13,906 nucleotides of DNA from Alphaproteobacteria bacterium UBA4588 (GCA_002387605.1 DGJU01000083.1:1-13906); one strand, 5' to 3'; numbered from the stretch's first letter, positions 1 to 8,684 are shown. The notes: generated from the sequence alone by a model not told the origin. Translations and numbers: made by a program.

Positions 1-1491
1 CCTGAAATTGCGGCTATTTCGCGCGAAATGTGTGCAAAATGGCCGCGTCGTTGGCCAGGTGTGCATCGGTTTGATATGGCAGCAGGCCTTGTATCTGTGC
101 AGCTTTATTATGGCCGGGCAGAGGCGGTGATGCCGCGTCTTAATTTTTCGGCTGATATCTGGTTTCTTGATGGGTTTTCGCCTATCCGTAATCCAGATTT
201 CTGGACTGAAGAGCTGATGAATGAGGTTGGCAGGCTGTCTTGTACTGGCGCACGGCTTGCGACATTTACGGTTGCCGCGCTTGTCCGAAACGGTCTTGCA
301 TCAGCAGGGTTTGAGGTAGAAAAGCGCGCAGGGTTTGGGCGTAAACGCGATATGCTGGCAGCGGTAAAATCAGACAAGGCAGCAGATGGCACCGCGCTGA
401 TGCCGGCGCTGGCCAAAGGGCTTGATGATGTGATTATCATCGGCGGCGGTATTGCAGGGGCTGCTATCGCCTCTCAGTTGCGGGCCAGAGGCATTGGGCA
501 TAAGATTATTGATGCAGGACAGAAATCATTTCCGCCAGCATCCGGAAACCCTGCCGGTATAGTGATGCCGTTTCTGTCGGTTGAAGAAACAGAATCAGCC
601 CGCTTGTCGATTAGCGCGTTAAGTATGATGCGCCAGTTTGTCGAAGAGAACGGGCTTATTTGCGAGGATGGTGTTATTGCTCTGGATTTGCCAGAGGTGA
701 AAATTGGACGTCATGAAAAATTGGCTACACAAGGCTATCCAGCTGATTTAATGCGCATGATTAGTGCTGATGAAGTTGCTGACTTATGCGGCATGCCGTG
801 CGGGTTGGGCGGTCTGTATCATGAAACGGCATGTGTGATTGACCCGCGGCGTGTTTGCGAACTCTTGAAAGAGGGAAGCCCGGTGCTGGATGAGGTTTCG
901 GTAACAGGCCTTATTCAAGAAGATGATGGCTGGACGGTAATCTGCGATACGGCTCGTTTTACAGCCAAACATGTTATTTTATGCGGCGGCGCTGGGGCTG
1001 AAGCCCTCATCAGAAGTGCTGGCATTATCACTGACAGGCTTCAGACTACCTCAGGACAGATTAGCCTTATGCCCGATAATACCGGCCTGTCAGCCTTAAC
1101 AAAAACACTGAATTATGGCGGCTATCTTATTCCGGCGCGCCATCAGACGCAGATTTGCGGGGCAAGCTTTGCCTTGTCTGCTACGACCGATATCACAAGT
1201 GAGGCCCATCACCATAATCTGGCGCTGATGCCAGAGCAATTGCACGCCTCTGCTGGCACCATAGATGCGTTTTCAGGTCGCACATCGCTGCGTCTTGCGG
1301 TAACAGACCGGCTCCCTTTAAGCGGCCAGATTGCGCCTGGTTTATCTGTGCTAAGTTGTCTTGGTGCGCGCGGGCTTACCAATGCATTGTTTTTGGGTGA
1401 CGATCTTGTGCGCAGATTATCTGGCCGGCCTGCGCTGATGGATATGCCGTTGCAGGCAGCGCTTGATCCAAAGCGGCTGAGAGCGCGCTAG
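1..1491 (+). CDS. mnmC: MnmC, bifunctional tRNA mnm5(s2)U34 biosynthesis protein (5' partial)
   Basis: MnmC finishes the mnm5 modification of tRNA wobble uridine 34: the FAD domain converts cmnm5(s2)U to nm5(s2)U and the SAM-dependent domain methylates that to mnm5(s2)U. The frame is open from base 1, so the start lies outside the window; the ATG at 28 is internal. The 496 visible residues compare with about 670 in E. coli, so most of the missing part is the SAM-binding start of the methyltransferase. Visible in order: the end of the methyltransferase domain (WFLDGFSP, NPDFW, then GFGRKRDML); a Rossmann FAD motif (IIGGGIAGAA, about residues 145-155 of the visible part); a DAO-type oxidoreductase domain; and a C-terminal GARGLTNA segment followed by a DPKRLRAR end, all typical of MnmC. 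It ends 13 bp from the convergent SDR gene with no obvious terminator between. Confidence 0.93.
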   Translation, partial: PEIAAISREMCAKWPRRWPGVHRFDMAAGLVSVQLYYGRAEAVMPRLNFSADIWFLDGFSPIRNPDFWTEELMNEVGRLSCTGARLATFTVAALVRNGLASAGFEVEKRAGFGRKRDMLAAVKSDKAADGTALMPALAKGLDDVIIIGGGIAGAAIASQLRARGIGHKIIDAGQKSFPPASGNPAGIVMPFLSVEETESARLSISALSMMRQFVEENGLICEDGVIALDLPEVKIGRHEKLATQGYPADLMRMISADEVADLCGMPCGLGGLYHETACVIDPRRVCELLKEGSPVLDEVSVTGLIQEDDGWTVICDTARFTAKHVILCGGAGAEALIRSAGIITDRLQTTSGQISLMPDNTGLSALTKTLNYGGYLIPARHQTQICGASFALSATTDITSEAHHHNLALMPEQLHASAGTIDAFSGRTSLRLAVTDRLPLSGQIAPGLSVLSCLGARGLTNALFLGDDLVRRLSGRPALMDMPLQAALDPKRLRAR

Positions 1492-1504
1492 CACCGATAC
1501 GATA

Positions 1505-2245
1505 TCAGAGACCGGTAAGATCGCGGGCTGTATAGCGCTCGCCATGCCCCTCACACCCTTCAGATAATAGCGTGACAAAGGCAGGCGCAATATCTGCAGG
1601 TGAGGGCAGTGTTGCAGGGTCTTCACCGGGGAAGGCTGAGGCGCGCATCGCCGTGGCTGTCCCGCCGGGGTCAAGCAGGTTGATTTTCATATTTGTCTGC
1701 TCGCTTTCAGCTGCCCATGCCCGCGCCATTGATTCAAGTCCTGCTTTGGAGACCGCATAAGCGCCCCAGAATGGCCGTGCCCCAACAGCAGCGCCGCTTG
1801 AGACAAGCACAACCCTGCCGGCAGGTGCTGCCCGTAAAAGTGGGTCAAACGTCTTTGCCTGAAACCAGATAGAGGTAAGGTTAACAGATAGGGTGCGCTC
1901 CCAGATATCAGGCTCGATATGAGCCATTGGTGCCATCTGACCCAGCTGACCTGCATTTGCAACAAACCCGTCAAGCCGTCCCCACCGGCTTGCAATAGCA
2001 TCAGCAAGGCGCGGTGTTGCGGCATAGTCTGTCTGGTCAAGCTCCACAATCGTTGCCTTTGCGCCAACAGCCCTTATCTCATCATCAACTTCTTCGAGCG
2101 CGCCGCTCGTCCGGCCCGTAATAATCAGCTCAGCTCCTGCGGCAGCGCAGGCAATTGCAGCCGCTCTGCCAATGCCCCGGCTTGCCCCTGTAATCAGAAT
2201 AAGGCGGCCGTCCAATAGGCCGTTCGATGGGGATGTATCGGGCAT
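1505..2245 (-). CDS. SDR-family NAD(P)-dependent oxidoreductase
   Basis: A 246-residue classical short-chain dehydrogenase/reductase. Visible motifs are the cofactor-binding TGASRGIG (residues 19-26), ANAG (96-99) in place of the usual NNAG, and the catalytic tetrad Asn122, Ser150, Tyr163 and Lys167 (YAVSK). PGG at the usual PG position supports an intact fold. The substrate cannot be read from sequence; it resembles the YciK-like SDRs often found beside purF in alphaproteobacteria. The start codon overlaps the purF stop (TAATG), implying translational coupling as the last gene of the run. A GGAG about 10 bases upstream, inside purF, is the likely ribosome binding site. The N-terminal ten residues before LDGRLILITG are a short, polar lead. 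It is distinct from fabG at the other end of the window. A role in purine metabolism is not shown; the link is only positional. Confidence 0.9.
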   Translation of the reverse strand: MPDTSPSNGLLDGRLILITGASRGIGRAAAIACAAAGAELIITGRTSGALEEVDDEIRAVGAKATIVELDQTDYAATPRLADAIASRWGRLDGFVANAGQLGQMAPMAHIEPDIWERTLSVNLTSIWFQAKTFDPLLRAAPAGRVVLVSSGAAVGARPFWGAYAVSKAGLESMARAWAAESEQTNMKINLLDPGGTATAMRASAFPGEDPATLPSPADIAPAFVTLLSEGCEGHGERYTARDLTGL

Positions 2246-3690
2246 TACGCAGAATCTCCGGATGAATGTGATGGGGCTGTTTTTACCGGATAATCTCCTG
2301 TAAAACAGGCATCACAGAATTGCGGTGTATCGCTGGAACGGTTTGCTTCGCCCATTGCACGATACAGGCCGTCAATTGAAATGAAGGCAAGACTATCAGC
2401 GCCGATTGCTTCGGCCATATCCTCTACTGACATCAGCGCTGCCATCAGCTTGTCCTTATCGGGTGTATCAACCCCGTAAAAACAGGGGTTTGTTGTTGGC
2501 GGACTTGCGATACGCATATGAACTTTTTTGGCGCCTGCGGCACGCATCATTGCAACGATTTTCTTTGATGTTGTGCCCCGTACAATCGAATCATCAACAA
2601 GAATAACATCACGGCCAGCAACAATTTCTGAATTTGCATTATGTTTCAGCATGACACCTGACGTCCGCCCTGCTTCGGTTGGCTGAATAAACGTCCGGCC
2701 AATATATTGATTACGGATAATGCCAAGTTCAAACGGAATGCCGGAGGCTTCTGCATAGCCAATCGCTGCTGGTACACCTGAATCTGGCACAGGCACGACC
2801 AAATCAGCCTCTACGCCGGTTTCTGCAGCAAGTTCCTTACCGATTGATTTGCGTGCCGAATATACCGACCGACCTTCTAGGCGGGAGTCAGGACGGGCAA
2901 AATAAATATATTCAAAAATACAAAAACGCGATGGCTGTGCTTCTGTTAGTCTCACAGAACTGACACCGTCTTTGGAAATGATAACCATTTCACCGGGGTC
3001 AATATCACGCACATAATCTGCCCCGATAATATCAAGCGCACATGTTTCTGATGCTAAAATGGTGGCATCTCCAATGGTGCCCATGACAAGCGGGCGAATG
3101 CCAAGGGGATCGCGCACGCCAATCAAACACCCTTCTACAACAGCCACCAGCGCATAAGCGCCAGAGACCTGCATCAAAGCTTCTGCAAGCCGGTCTTTGG
3201 GAGCTGATTGATGGGAGCGTGCCACAAGATGGATAATCGCTTCTGTATCGGTTGTTGACTGAAACAAACTACCCGTTGCAATCAGGGAATTCCGTAACTT
3301 TTCAGCATTCGTAAGATTACCATTATGAGCAAGCGCAAATGGGCCAAAGGCAAGTTCGGTCAGGAATGGCTGAATGTTACGTACCTCAGACAGACCTGTG
3401 GTCGAATAACGATTATGGCCAATCGCAATATGCCCTTTCAGGCTTTCGAGCGCCGAAGAGCCGGAGCTAAAATTTTCACCGACCTGACCAACGCCCCGCA
3501 GGACATTAAATTCATCGCCATTATAGGTTACCATGCCGGTTGCTTCTTGACCGCGATGCTGCAGAGCATGCAGGCCAAGTGCGGTAAGAATATGAGCTTC
3601 TTTCGATCCAAAAATGCCAAATACGGCACATTCTTCTTGGAATCCATCTGCGTCGGATTCAAAGGGCTGTGTGGTGATATCTGGTGTCAT
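2245..3690 (-). CDS. purF: Amidophosphoribosyltransferase (glutamine PRPP amidotransferase)
   Basis: Catalyses the committed step of de novo purine synthesis: PRPP plus glutamine to 5-phosphoribosylamine. The 481 residues hold an N-terminal Ntn glutaminase domain and a C-terminal phosphoribosyltransferase domain. The nucleophile is predicted to be Cys21 (EECAVFGIFG), so a 20-residue propeptide must be removed, as in the Bacillus-type enzyme. Other marks are HRGQEATG, GHNRYSTTG, HNGNLTN, and the PRPP loop DVILVDDSIVRGTT (361-374). Four cysteines at the positions expected for the 4Fe-4S cluster of Bacillus-type PurF are present (Cys257, Cys403, Cys459 and Cys462), which suggests oxygen-sensitive stability as known for that type. 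It lies 24 bp after cvpA, the same pairing as in E. coli, and overlaps the SDR gene by one base. The Shine-Dalgarno before the ATG is weak. Confidence 0.97.
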   Translation of the reverse strand: MTPDITTQPFESDADGFQEECAVFGIFGSKEAHILTALGLHALQHRGQEATGMVTYNGDEFNVLRGVGQVGENFSSGSSALESLKGHIAIGHNRYSTTGLSEVRNIQPFLTELAFGPFALAHNGNLTNAEKLRNSLIATGSLFQSTTDTEAIIHLVARSHQSAPKDRLAEALMQVSGAYALVAVVEGCLIGVRDPLGIRPLVMGTIGDATILASETCALDIIGADYVRDIDPGEMVIISKDGVSSVRLTEAQPSRFCIFEYIYFARPDSRLEGRSVYSARKSIGKELAAETGVEADLVVPVPDSGVPAAIGYAEASGIPFELGIIRNQYIGRTFIQPTEAGRTSGVMLKHNANSEIVAGRDVILVDDSIVRGTTSKKIVAMMRAAGAKKVHMRIASPPTTNPCFYGVDTPDKDKLMAALMSVEDMAEAIGADSLAFISIDGLYRAMGEANRSSDTPQFCDACFTGDYPVKTAPSHSSGDSA

Positions 3691-3714
3691 TGTTTGGGTC
3701 TCATTTGTGAGGGG

Positions 3715-4338
3715 TTATTGGCGCTCATCTTTTTTCAGGCTAAACGCATCTTCGACAACATTGGTGCCTTTATCTATCATTTCAGTTGTTGTCTGTCCAA
3801 GCTCATTACTCTTCGGTAAACGCATACCGCCTAGCTTCTCTGAGAGACTGGCAGGCAATAATGGAGCGAACAGGGATGTAATATATCTTATGCTAGGAGC
3901 GCTCGCGCTTTCACTCATTGCTGTGGGGAGTGCATCTTCTGATTTCAGAACCATTACGGTACTGCCATAAAGCAGGGTGATGATAACGATGCCCCTGACA
4001 AGGCCAAATAAAATACCGAGCCATCTATCAAGAACGCCAAGCCCAGCGCGCTTTAACCCAGGAGAGATAAGCGAGGCCAGAATATAGCAGCCGACAACTG
4101 AAGCTGCGAACGGCAACGCCCAAGACAAAATTTCAGCAACACCTTCAATCGGAACAAAAGCTTCAATTTTTGGTTCAAGATAAGGCGCAATGACCCGGGA
4201 GAGCGCGATGGCGATAAACCAGCCCATAAGACCCAGAAATTCACGTGTCATCCCGCGAAGAGTTGAAAACAGAGCAGAGATGACAAGCACTGCAATGACG
4301 CCATAATCAAAAATAGTTAGGGCGGCGAGTATTGTCAT
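3715..4338 (-). CDS. cvpA: CvpA family inner-membrane protein
   Basis: A 207-residue inner-membrane protein of the CvpA (colicin V production) family. Four hydrophobic segments are visible at about residues 7-25, 33-50, 71-91 and 105-130, followed by a polar, probably cytoplasmic tail of about 75 residues ending in charged residues. Family signatures are the N-terminal FDYGVIAVLVISALFSTLRG region, REFLGLMGW, and LDRWLGILFGLVRG after the third segment. The biochemical role is unsettled; in other bacteria CvpA homologues affect envelope stress tolerance and colicin V export. It is directly upstream of purF with a 24-bp gap, a conserved arrangement, so the two are probably co-transcribed. A strong Shine-Dalgarno (GAGGAG, about 9 bases upstream) supports this start. 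A direct repeat lies just ahead of it, listed separately. Confidence 0.9.
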   Translation of the reverse strand: MTILAALTIFDYGVIAVLVISALFSTLRGMTREFLGLMGWFIAIALSRVIAPYLEPKIEAFVPIEGVAEILSWALPFAASVVGCYILASLISPGLKRAGLGVLDRWLGILFGLVRGIVIITLLYGSTVMVLKSEDALPTAMSESASAPSIRYITSLFAPLLPASLSEKLGGMRLPKSNELGQTTTEMIDKGTNVVEDAFSLKKDERQ

Positions 4339-4359
4339 CTATCCAGTCTCCTCGTGAGG

Positions 4360-4381
4360 GTGGTCATCTGATATGTGGTCA
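4360..4381. repeat. GTGGTCA direct repeat upstream of cvpA
   Basis: Two identical 7-mers (GTGGTCA, 4360-4366 and 4375-4381) have a 15-bp centre-to-centre distance and lie 21 bp before the cvpA start. On the coding (minus) strand they read TGACCAC. They could be a regulator site or chance; there is no clear promoter next to them. Confidence 0.3.
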
Positions 4382-4443
4382 CCTTAAAAAGCTCACCATC
4401 TTATAACAGGCTCGCAAATGCCTGTCGCTATTTTACCGTAGCC

Positions 4444-5814
4444 TTAAACTATGCCGCCAAGCATATCAATAAACTCAGACAAAGTTTCAGGCTGGCTGAC
4501 CGACAGAGACGATGGCACCGTACCTTTATTGCGAACAGGGGGCATGAATCCACGCTCAAATCCTAGTTTGGCAGCTTCTTTTAATCGCGCATCGGCTTGT
4601 GGAACCTGACGGATTTCAGATGAAAGTGCAATTTCACCAAAAAACAGCGCACGCTCTGGCAGGGGGCGCGCATTAACCGATGAAATAAGAGCCGCCGCAA
4701 CAGCAAGATCAGCTGCCGGTTCTTGGATCCGTAATCCTCCGGCAACATTTAAAAAGATATCCCGTCCTGAAAGAGGCACCCCGCAGCGCGCCTCCAGAAC
4801 AGCTGTGAGCATTGCAAGGCGGCTTGAATCCCAGCCCACAACATTCCGGCGCGGGCTCGCAAGCGATGATGGCGCAACAAGTGCTTCTATTTCAACAAGG
4901 AGGGGGCGTGTGCCTTCCATGCCGCCAAATACTGCTGTCCCAGGAACAGCATTTTTCCGGTCAGCCAGAAAGAGCTGGGAGGGATTGGCAACTTCCTGAA
5001 GGCCGGTCTGTGACATCTCGAAGACACCGATTTCATCTGTCGCACCAAATCTATTTTTAACCCCTCTTAGAAGCCTGAAATGATGACTTCTATCGCCTTC
5101 GAAATAAAGCACCGCATCAACCATATGTTCGAGCACGCGTGGTCCGGCAATCGCGCCATCCTTGGTTACATGACCAACAAAAATAACAGCAGCATTACTG
5201 ACTTTTGCTGCCCGAATAAGCTCATGTGCTGATGCGCGGACCTGAGAGACTGTGCCAGGAGCACTATCAAGACCAGGCAGATACATTGTCTGGATTGAAT
5301 CAATCACCACAAGATCGAGGGTTGTATCTTTACGCACGGTCTCTGCAATATCAGCGGCATTGGTTGCTGTAGCCAGACCGGCTGGAACAGAGGCAACACC
5401 AAGTCGTGCGGCCCGCATCCGCACCTGATCAGCTGATTCCTCGCCCGTAATATAGGCTGTATTACGTCCAGCTGCCGCCAGCTTTGTTACCAGTTGGAGA
5501 AGCAATGTTGATTTACCAATACCAGGATCACCGCCAATAAGCAGCGCTGAGCCGGGAACAAGTCCACCGCCTGTCACCCTGTCAAATTCTGCCATTCCGG
5601 TTGCAAGACGCATGACTTTTTGTGCTGAAGGAGCATCTGATAATGGCGTAAGGTCAATAGACCTGCCAGTGCTCTTAGCACCTTTGCCTGTCTGTTTTTC
5701 AACTCGTTCCTCAACAAGGCTGTTCCATGCGCCGCACGCATCACATTTGCCCGCCCATTTAGGCGCAGTCGCGCCGCATCCCTGACAGCTATAAAGTGTT
5801 GTTGATCGTGCCAT
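4444..5814 (-). CDS. radA: DNA repair protein RadA (Sms)
   Basis: RadA is a RecA-like DnaB-type ATPase that drives branch migration of recombination intermediates. The 456 residues show the full family order: an N-terminal C4 zinc finger (Cys10, Cys13, Cys24, Cys27), a RecA-type ATPase core with Walker A GGDPGIGKS (94-102), VVIDSIQTM as Walker B, the RadA-specific KNRFG motif (253-257), and a C-terminal Lon-protease-like domain (about 300-456) containing GWDSSRLAML and GGLRI. Length matches the usual 450-460. It starts 5 bp after the mlaF stop, so it should be co-transcribed, though there is no functional tie to lipid transport. The Shine-Dalgarno ahead of the ATG is weak, compatible with coupling to mlaF translation. 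About 105 bp separates its stop from cvpA. Confidence 0.97.
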   Translation of the reverse strand: MARSTTLYSCQGCGATAPKWAGKCDACGAWNSLVEERVEKQTGKGAKSTGRSIDLTPLSDAPSAQKVMRLATGMAEFDRVTGGGLVPGSALLIGGDPGIGKSTLLLQLVTKLAAAGRNTAYITGEESADQVRMRAARLGVASVPAGLATATNAADIAETVRKDTTLDLVVIDSIQTMYLPGLDSAPGTVSQVRASAHELIRAAKVSNAAVIFVGHVTKDGAIAGPRVLEHMVDAVLYFEGDRSHHFRLLRGVKNRFGATDEIGVFEMSQTGLQEVANPSQLFLADRKNAVPGTAVFGGMEGTRPLLVEIEALVAPSSLASPRRNVVGWDSSRLAMLTAVLEARCGVPLSGRDIFLNVAGGLRIQEPAADLAVAAALISSVNARPLPERALFFGEIALSSEIRQVPQADARLKEAAKLGFERGFMPPVRNKGTVPSSLSVSQPETLSEFIDMLGGIV

Positions 5815-5819
5815 TCTGT

Positions 5820-6623
5820 CTAAACGCCTGTTCTGGCTGCGTGAACAGCCTCATCGGTAAGGGGGCCGGTTGCATGACCATGAACAAACTGATGCACTTC
5901 TGGAATGCCAGTATTATCCATATCACCAACAGGTCCCTGCCAGATAACATGTCCTTTATGCAGCATGGCAACCTTGTCTGCGATGCGTCTAACAGATGCC
6001 ATGTCATGGCTGATGGTAAGAGCTGTGGCGCCAAGATTGCGCACGGAGGCAACAATCAGGCTGTCAATAACGCCGCCCGTAATAGGATCAAGGCCGGATG
6101 TTGGCTCATCAAATAGCAGAATATTAGGCTTGTCAGCGATGGCCCGGGCAAGGGCAACACGCTTTTGCATACCGCCAGATAGTTCAGCTGGATATTGGTC
6201 AATCACCCGGGCTTCTAGTCCCAGCTGAACAACAATATCAGCAGCTAGTTCGCGCGCTTGTGCCCGCGGCATAGCGGTCGTCTGACGCAAACGAAACGTA
6301 ATATTCTCCCAGATAGGCAAGCTATCAAACAGCGCCCCGAACTGAAATGTCATCCCAAATTGGCGCAGCATATTTTCGCGCGCTGTGCGGGATTGCCCGA
6401 CTGTTTCAACACCATCAATCAGAATAGAGCCACTATCAGGCGTAATCAGTCCCAGCAGGCATTTTAGAGTAACAGACTTACCACAGCCTGAAGTGCCAAT
6501 AATACAGTAGGACTGGCCATCTTCAATTTTCAGCGAAATATCTTTTAGAACCGGTTTGCCATCAAATGATTTGGCAATGTGAGATATTTCAATTTTAGCC
6601 GATTTGGTGAGCGTGGAAGTCAT
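5820..6623 (-). CDS. mlaF: MlaF-like ABC transporter ATP-binding protein
   Basis: The cytoplasmic ATPase of an Mla-type phospholipid transporter, which moves phospholipids between the membranes to maintain outer-membrane asymmetry. The 267 residues contain Walker A GTSGCGKS (43-50), a Q-loop FQFGALFDSLPIWENI (93-108) that is characteristic of the MlaF/Mkl group, ABC signature ELSGGMQKR (147-155), Walker B ILLFDEP (168-174), a D-loop SGLDP and switch His206. It follows mlaE by 9 bp with an AGGA ribosome binding site, so the pair forms one unit. The remaining partners (MlaD, MlaB, MlaC) are not encoded in this window. The organic-solvent-resistance ABC annotation Ttg2A is the same family under another name. 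Substrate is inferred from family only. Confidence 0.92.
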   Translation of the reverse strand: MTSTLTKSAKIEISHIAKSFDGKPVLKDISLKIEDGQSYCIIGTSGCGKSVTLKCLLGLITPDSGSILIDGVETVGQSRTARENMLRQFGMTFQFGALFDSLPIWENITFRLRQTTAMPRAQARELAADIVVQLGLEARVIDQYPAELSGGMQKRVALARAIADKPNILLFDEPTSGLDPITGGVIDSLIVASVRNLGATALTISHDMASVRRIADKVAMLHKGHVIWQGPVGDMDNTGIPEVHQFVHGHATGPLTDEAVHAARTGV

Positions 6624-6632
6624 TATTTTGTC

Positions 6633-7409
6633 CTATCCAAAAAACAACGCTGTTACCAGATAATTGGCAATCAGGATGAGGATAGAGGCAGACACAACCG
6701 CATTTGTTGTTGCCCGGCCAACACCTTCTGCACCGCGACCACTATGATAGCCGTGATAACAGCCCATAAGGGCTATCAGGAAGCCAAATACAGCTGCTTT
6801 GACAAGCCCCAACACAACATCACTTGCTTGCAAAAACTCAAGCGTCTTTGCTATGTAAAGGCCTTTGTTAAATCCGAGCCTGTAGATTGACACAAGATAG
6901 CCGCCAAATACCCCAATGACGTCCCCGATCAGAACCAGAAAGGGCAGGCAGAGTGTGCCAGCCAGAAGCCGCGGTGCGACAAGATACTGAAGCGGGCGTG
7001 TTGATAATGTATCAAGCGCGTCAATCTGGTCTGTTACCCGCATCGTGCCAATTTCAGCAGCCATAGACGCGCCGATACGGCCGGCAACCATTAGCCCAGC
7101 AAGAACAGGCCCTAATTCGCGCGTGACAGACAGCACAACAACTGTTGCAACAGTGTCTTCAGCTGAAAAACGGGCAAAGCCAGTATAGCTTTGTAGTGCC
7201 AGCACCATGCCTGAGAATAATGTTGTTAATCCAACAACGGGGAGCGAATAATAGCCGATATCCAGCATTTGCCTGCCAAGCTGGCGCATATAGTAGGGCG
7301 GCATAATAGTCCATCTAATACTAGCAAAGGTGAACAGGCTTACCTTGCCAATGACGGCCAAAAACCGGAAGGCAGCATGACCAATATTTTGAAGAAGTGC
7401 TATTATCAT
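6633..7409 (-). CDS. mlaE: MlaE-like ABC transporter permease
   Basis: An inner-membrane permease of the MlaE/YrbE family, partner of the adjacent MlaF ATPase. The 258 residues start with an amphipathic or interfacial N-terminal stretch, followed by several hydrophobic segments (about 53-73, 87-108, 145-172, 198-218 and 235-257). The conserved EIGTMRVTDQIDAL (119-132), which contacts the ATPase in this family, and the preceding AGRIGASMAAE are intact. Length is typical of MlaE (about 260). It lies 96 bp downstream of alr; the gap holds a small tandem repeat and inverted repeat, so it could have its own promoter, though none is clear. The Shine-Dalgarno is modest (GTGAG, close to the ATG). Confidence 0.92.
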   Translation of the reverse strand: MIIALLQNIGHAAFRFLAVIGKVSLFTFASIRWTIMPPYYMRQLGRQMLDIGYYSLPVVGLTTLFSGMVLALQSYTGFARFSAEDTVATVVVLSVTRELGPVLAGLMVAGRIGASMAAEIGTMRVTDQIDALDTLSTRPLQYLVAPRLLAGTLCLPFLVLIGDVIGVFGGYLVSIYRLGFNKGLYIAKTLEFLQASDVVLGLVKAAVFGFLIALMGCYHGYHSGRGAEGVGRATTNAVVSASILILIANYLVTALFFG

Positions 7410-7449
7410 GGCTCACAGTAACATCAGTTAGAAAATTTGTTTATGACAT

Positions 7450-7488
7450 CCTGCCAGCTCATCTTATCAGCTCATAAAATAGGGCAGG
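7450..7488. repeat. Short tandem and inverted repeats between alr and mlaE
   Basis: Two 13-bp units sharing CAGCTCAT (7455-7462 and 7468-7475; 10 of 13 bases match) sit inside a 6-bp inverted repeat CCTGCC/GGCAGG (7450-7455 and 7483-7488). No T-run follows on the minus strand, so this is not a standard terminator. Function unknown. Confidence 0.3.
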
Positions 7489-7505
7489 ACCGCTAAAATG
7501 CTATA

Positions 7506-8603
7506 TTACGCGGTATCATAGAGACGTAAAAGCCGTGCGCCAAGCCCTGTTAATATTTCATAGGAAATGGTGTGAGTATCTGCTGCCATCTGGGAGGCTG
7601 AGTAATGCGCGCCGATAAGACAGGCCTGCTGTGCGGCTGATCTCTGGGTAGGTGTTAAGGCACTGATATCAACCGTAATCACATCCATGGAAACCCGCCC
7701 CACAAGGGGGGCAAGACTGCCGGCAATTTCAACATATGCTTTACCAGACAAGTCGCGTGGATAGCCATCAGCATAGCCAGCGCCAATCGTAGCCACTATC
7801 ATATCTGTTTCTGCTGTGAAGCTGGCACCATATCCGATGGTGCTACCGGCAGGCACTTCGGCTATCTGTAAAATATCAGCCTGCCACATAATAGCGGGTT
7901 GCAGAAACTCAGACGGGCTATCATCTGCCGAACAGCCATAAAGAGAAATGCCGGGACGGGTAAGCTGGTAATGATAGTCTGGCCCAAGCAGTATCCCGCC
8001 AGAATTAGCAAGGCTGACCGGAATCTGTGGTGCAAAGGCACAGCATGCCTCTAGCCGTTCGCGTTGCACTTCGTTCAGGCTGTTATCCGGCTCATCAGCG
8101 CAGGCAAGATGGCTCATAATAACATCTATGTGAATGCCCGCGTCAGGCGCGTCCTGCAGCGCCTGTTTGGTCGCAGCAGGGCTCATACCAAGCCGGCTCA
8201 TGGCAGTATCGCTATGCAGATAAGCTCTCTTGGCTGACTGGGTTCTGATTGCCTCATCACGCAAAAGAGGGAGCTGTGCCTCATGGTTCAGCGTTGGGAT
8301 AATATCAAAAGCTGAATAGTCATTCATCTCACCTGAACGCGGGCCATCAAATACGATGATGTCTGCCTGAAGATTTAAGCTGCGGAATGTTTTCCGTAAC
8401 GATAAGGCTTCATCAAGACGGGCAACAAAGAAATGACGACAGCCTGCCTTATGCAAAGCAGGCGCAATGGCTGTCATGCCAAGCCCGTACGCATCAGCTT
8501 TTACAGCAGCCCCGGTCGCACAAACATCGCTGGAGAGCGCATTAAGACTGAGATAATTTGCGGTGATGGAATCAACAGAGATATGAAGCTGGGATGTTGG
8601 CAT
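7506..8603 (-). CDS. alr: Alanine racemase
   Basis: PLP-dependent interconversion of L- and D-alanine, supplying D-Ala for peptidoglycan. The 365 residues show the N-terminal TIM barrel with the PLP lysine Lys35 in AVKADAYGLG, and the C-terminal beta domain. The second catalytic base is predicted as Tyr258 (STIGYGASF). Also present are SRLG, RPGISLYG, GAGYADGYPR, VGRVSMDVITVD and the C-terminal SYEILTGLGARLLRLY, all standard for the family. The position that holds a carbamylated lysine in the Geobacillus enzyme appears to be His130 here (HSDTAMSRLG), which I believe occurs in other alphaproteobacterial homologues. It is 81 bp downstream of dnaB and probably read from the same transcript. The ribosome binding site is weak. 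Confidence 0.96.
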   Translation of the reverse strand: MPTSQLHISVDSITANYLSLNALSSDVCATGAAVKADAYGLGMTAIAPALHKAGCRHFFVARLDEALSLRKTFRSLNLQADIIVFDGPRSGEMNDYSAFDIIPTLNHEAQLPLLRDEAIRTQSAKRAYLHSDTAMSRLGMSPAATKQALQDAPDAGIHIDVIMSHLACADEPDNSLNEVQRERLEACCAFAPQIPVSLANSGGILLGPDYHYQLTRPGISLYGCSADDSPSEFLQPAIMWQADILQIAEVPAGSTIGYGASFTAETDMIVATIGAGYADGYPRDLSGKAYVEIAGSLAPLVGRVSMDVITVDISALTPTQRSAAQQACLIGAHYSASQMAADTHTISYEILTGLGARLLRLYDTA

Positions 8604-8684
8604 ATCAAAAGCGCCTGTGAGCTAGGAACAGAGTAAAGAAGAGATGATATAATAGCATAACATCGCGCCTCTTGGAGAATACCC

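Noticed and set aside
1492..1504. Shared terminator between convergent mnmC and the SDR gene
   Set aside because: The 13-bp gap and flanking coding ends show no GC-rich stem with a T-run.
3325..3970. Long open frames (164 and 118 codons) on the plus strand across purF and cvpA
   Set aside because: They run antisense to two clear family members, have no ribosome binding site or recognisable domain, and are shadows of the real genes.
4406..4425. ACAGGC/GCCTGT hairpin after radA as a terminator
   Set aside because: Only 6 bp with an 8-base loop and no T-run directly after it on the minus strand; read-through into cvpA is as likely.
8640..8665. TATTAT-like -10 box before alr
   Set aside because: No -35-like sequence at 16-18 bases; the AT-rich stretch alone does not support a promoter.
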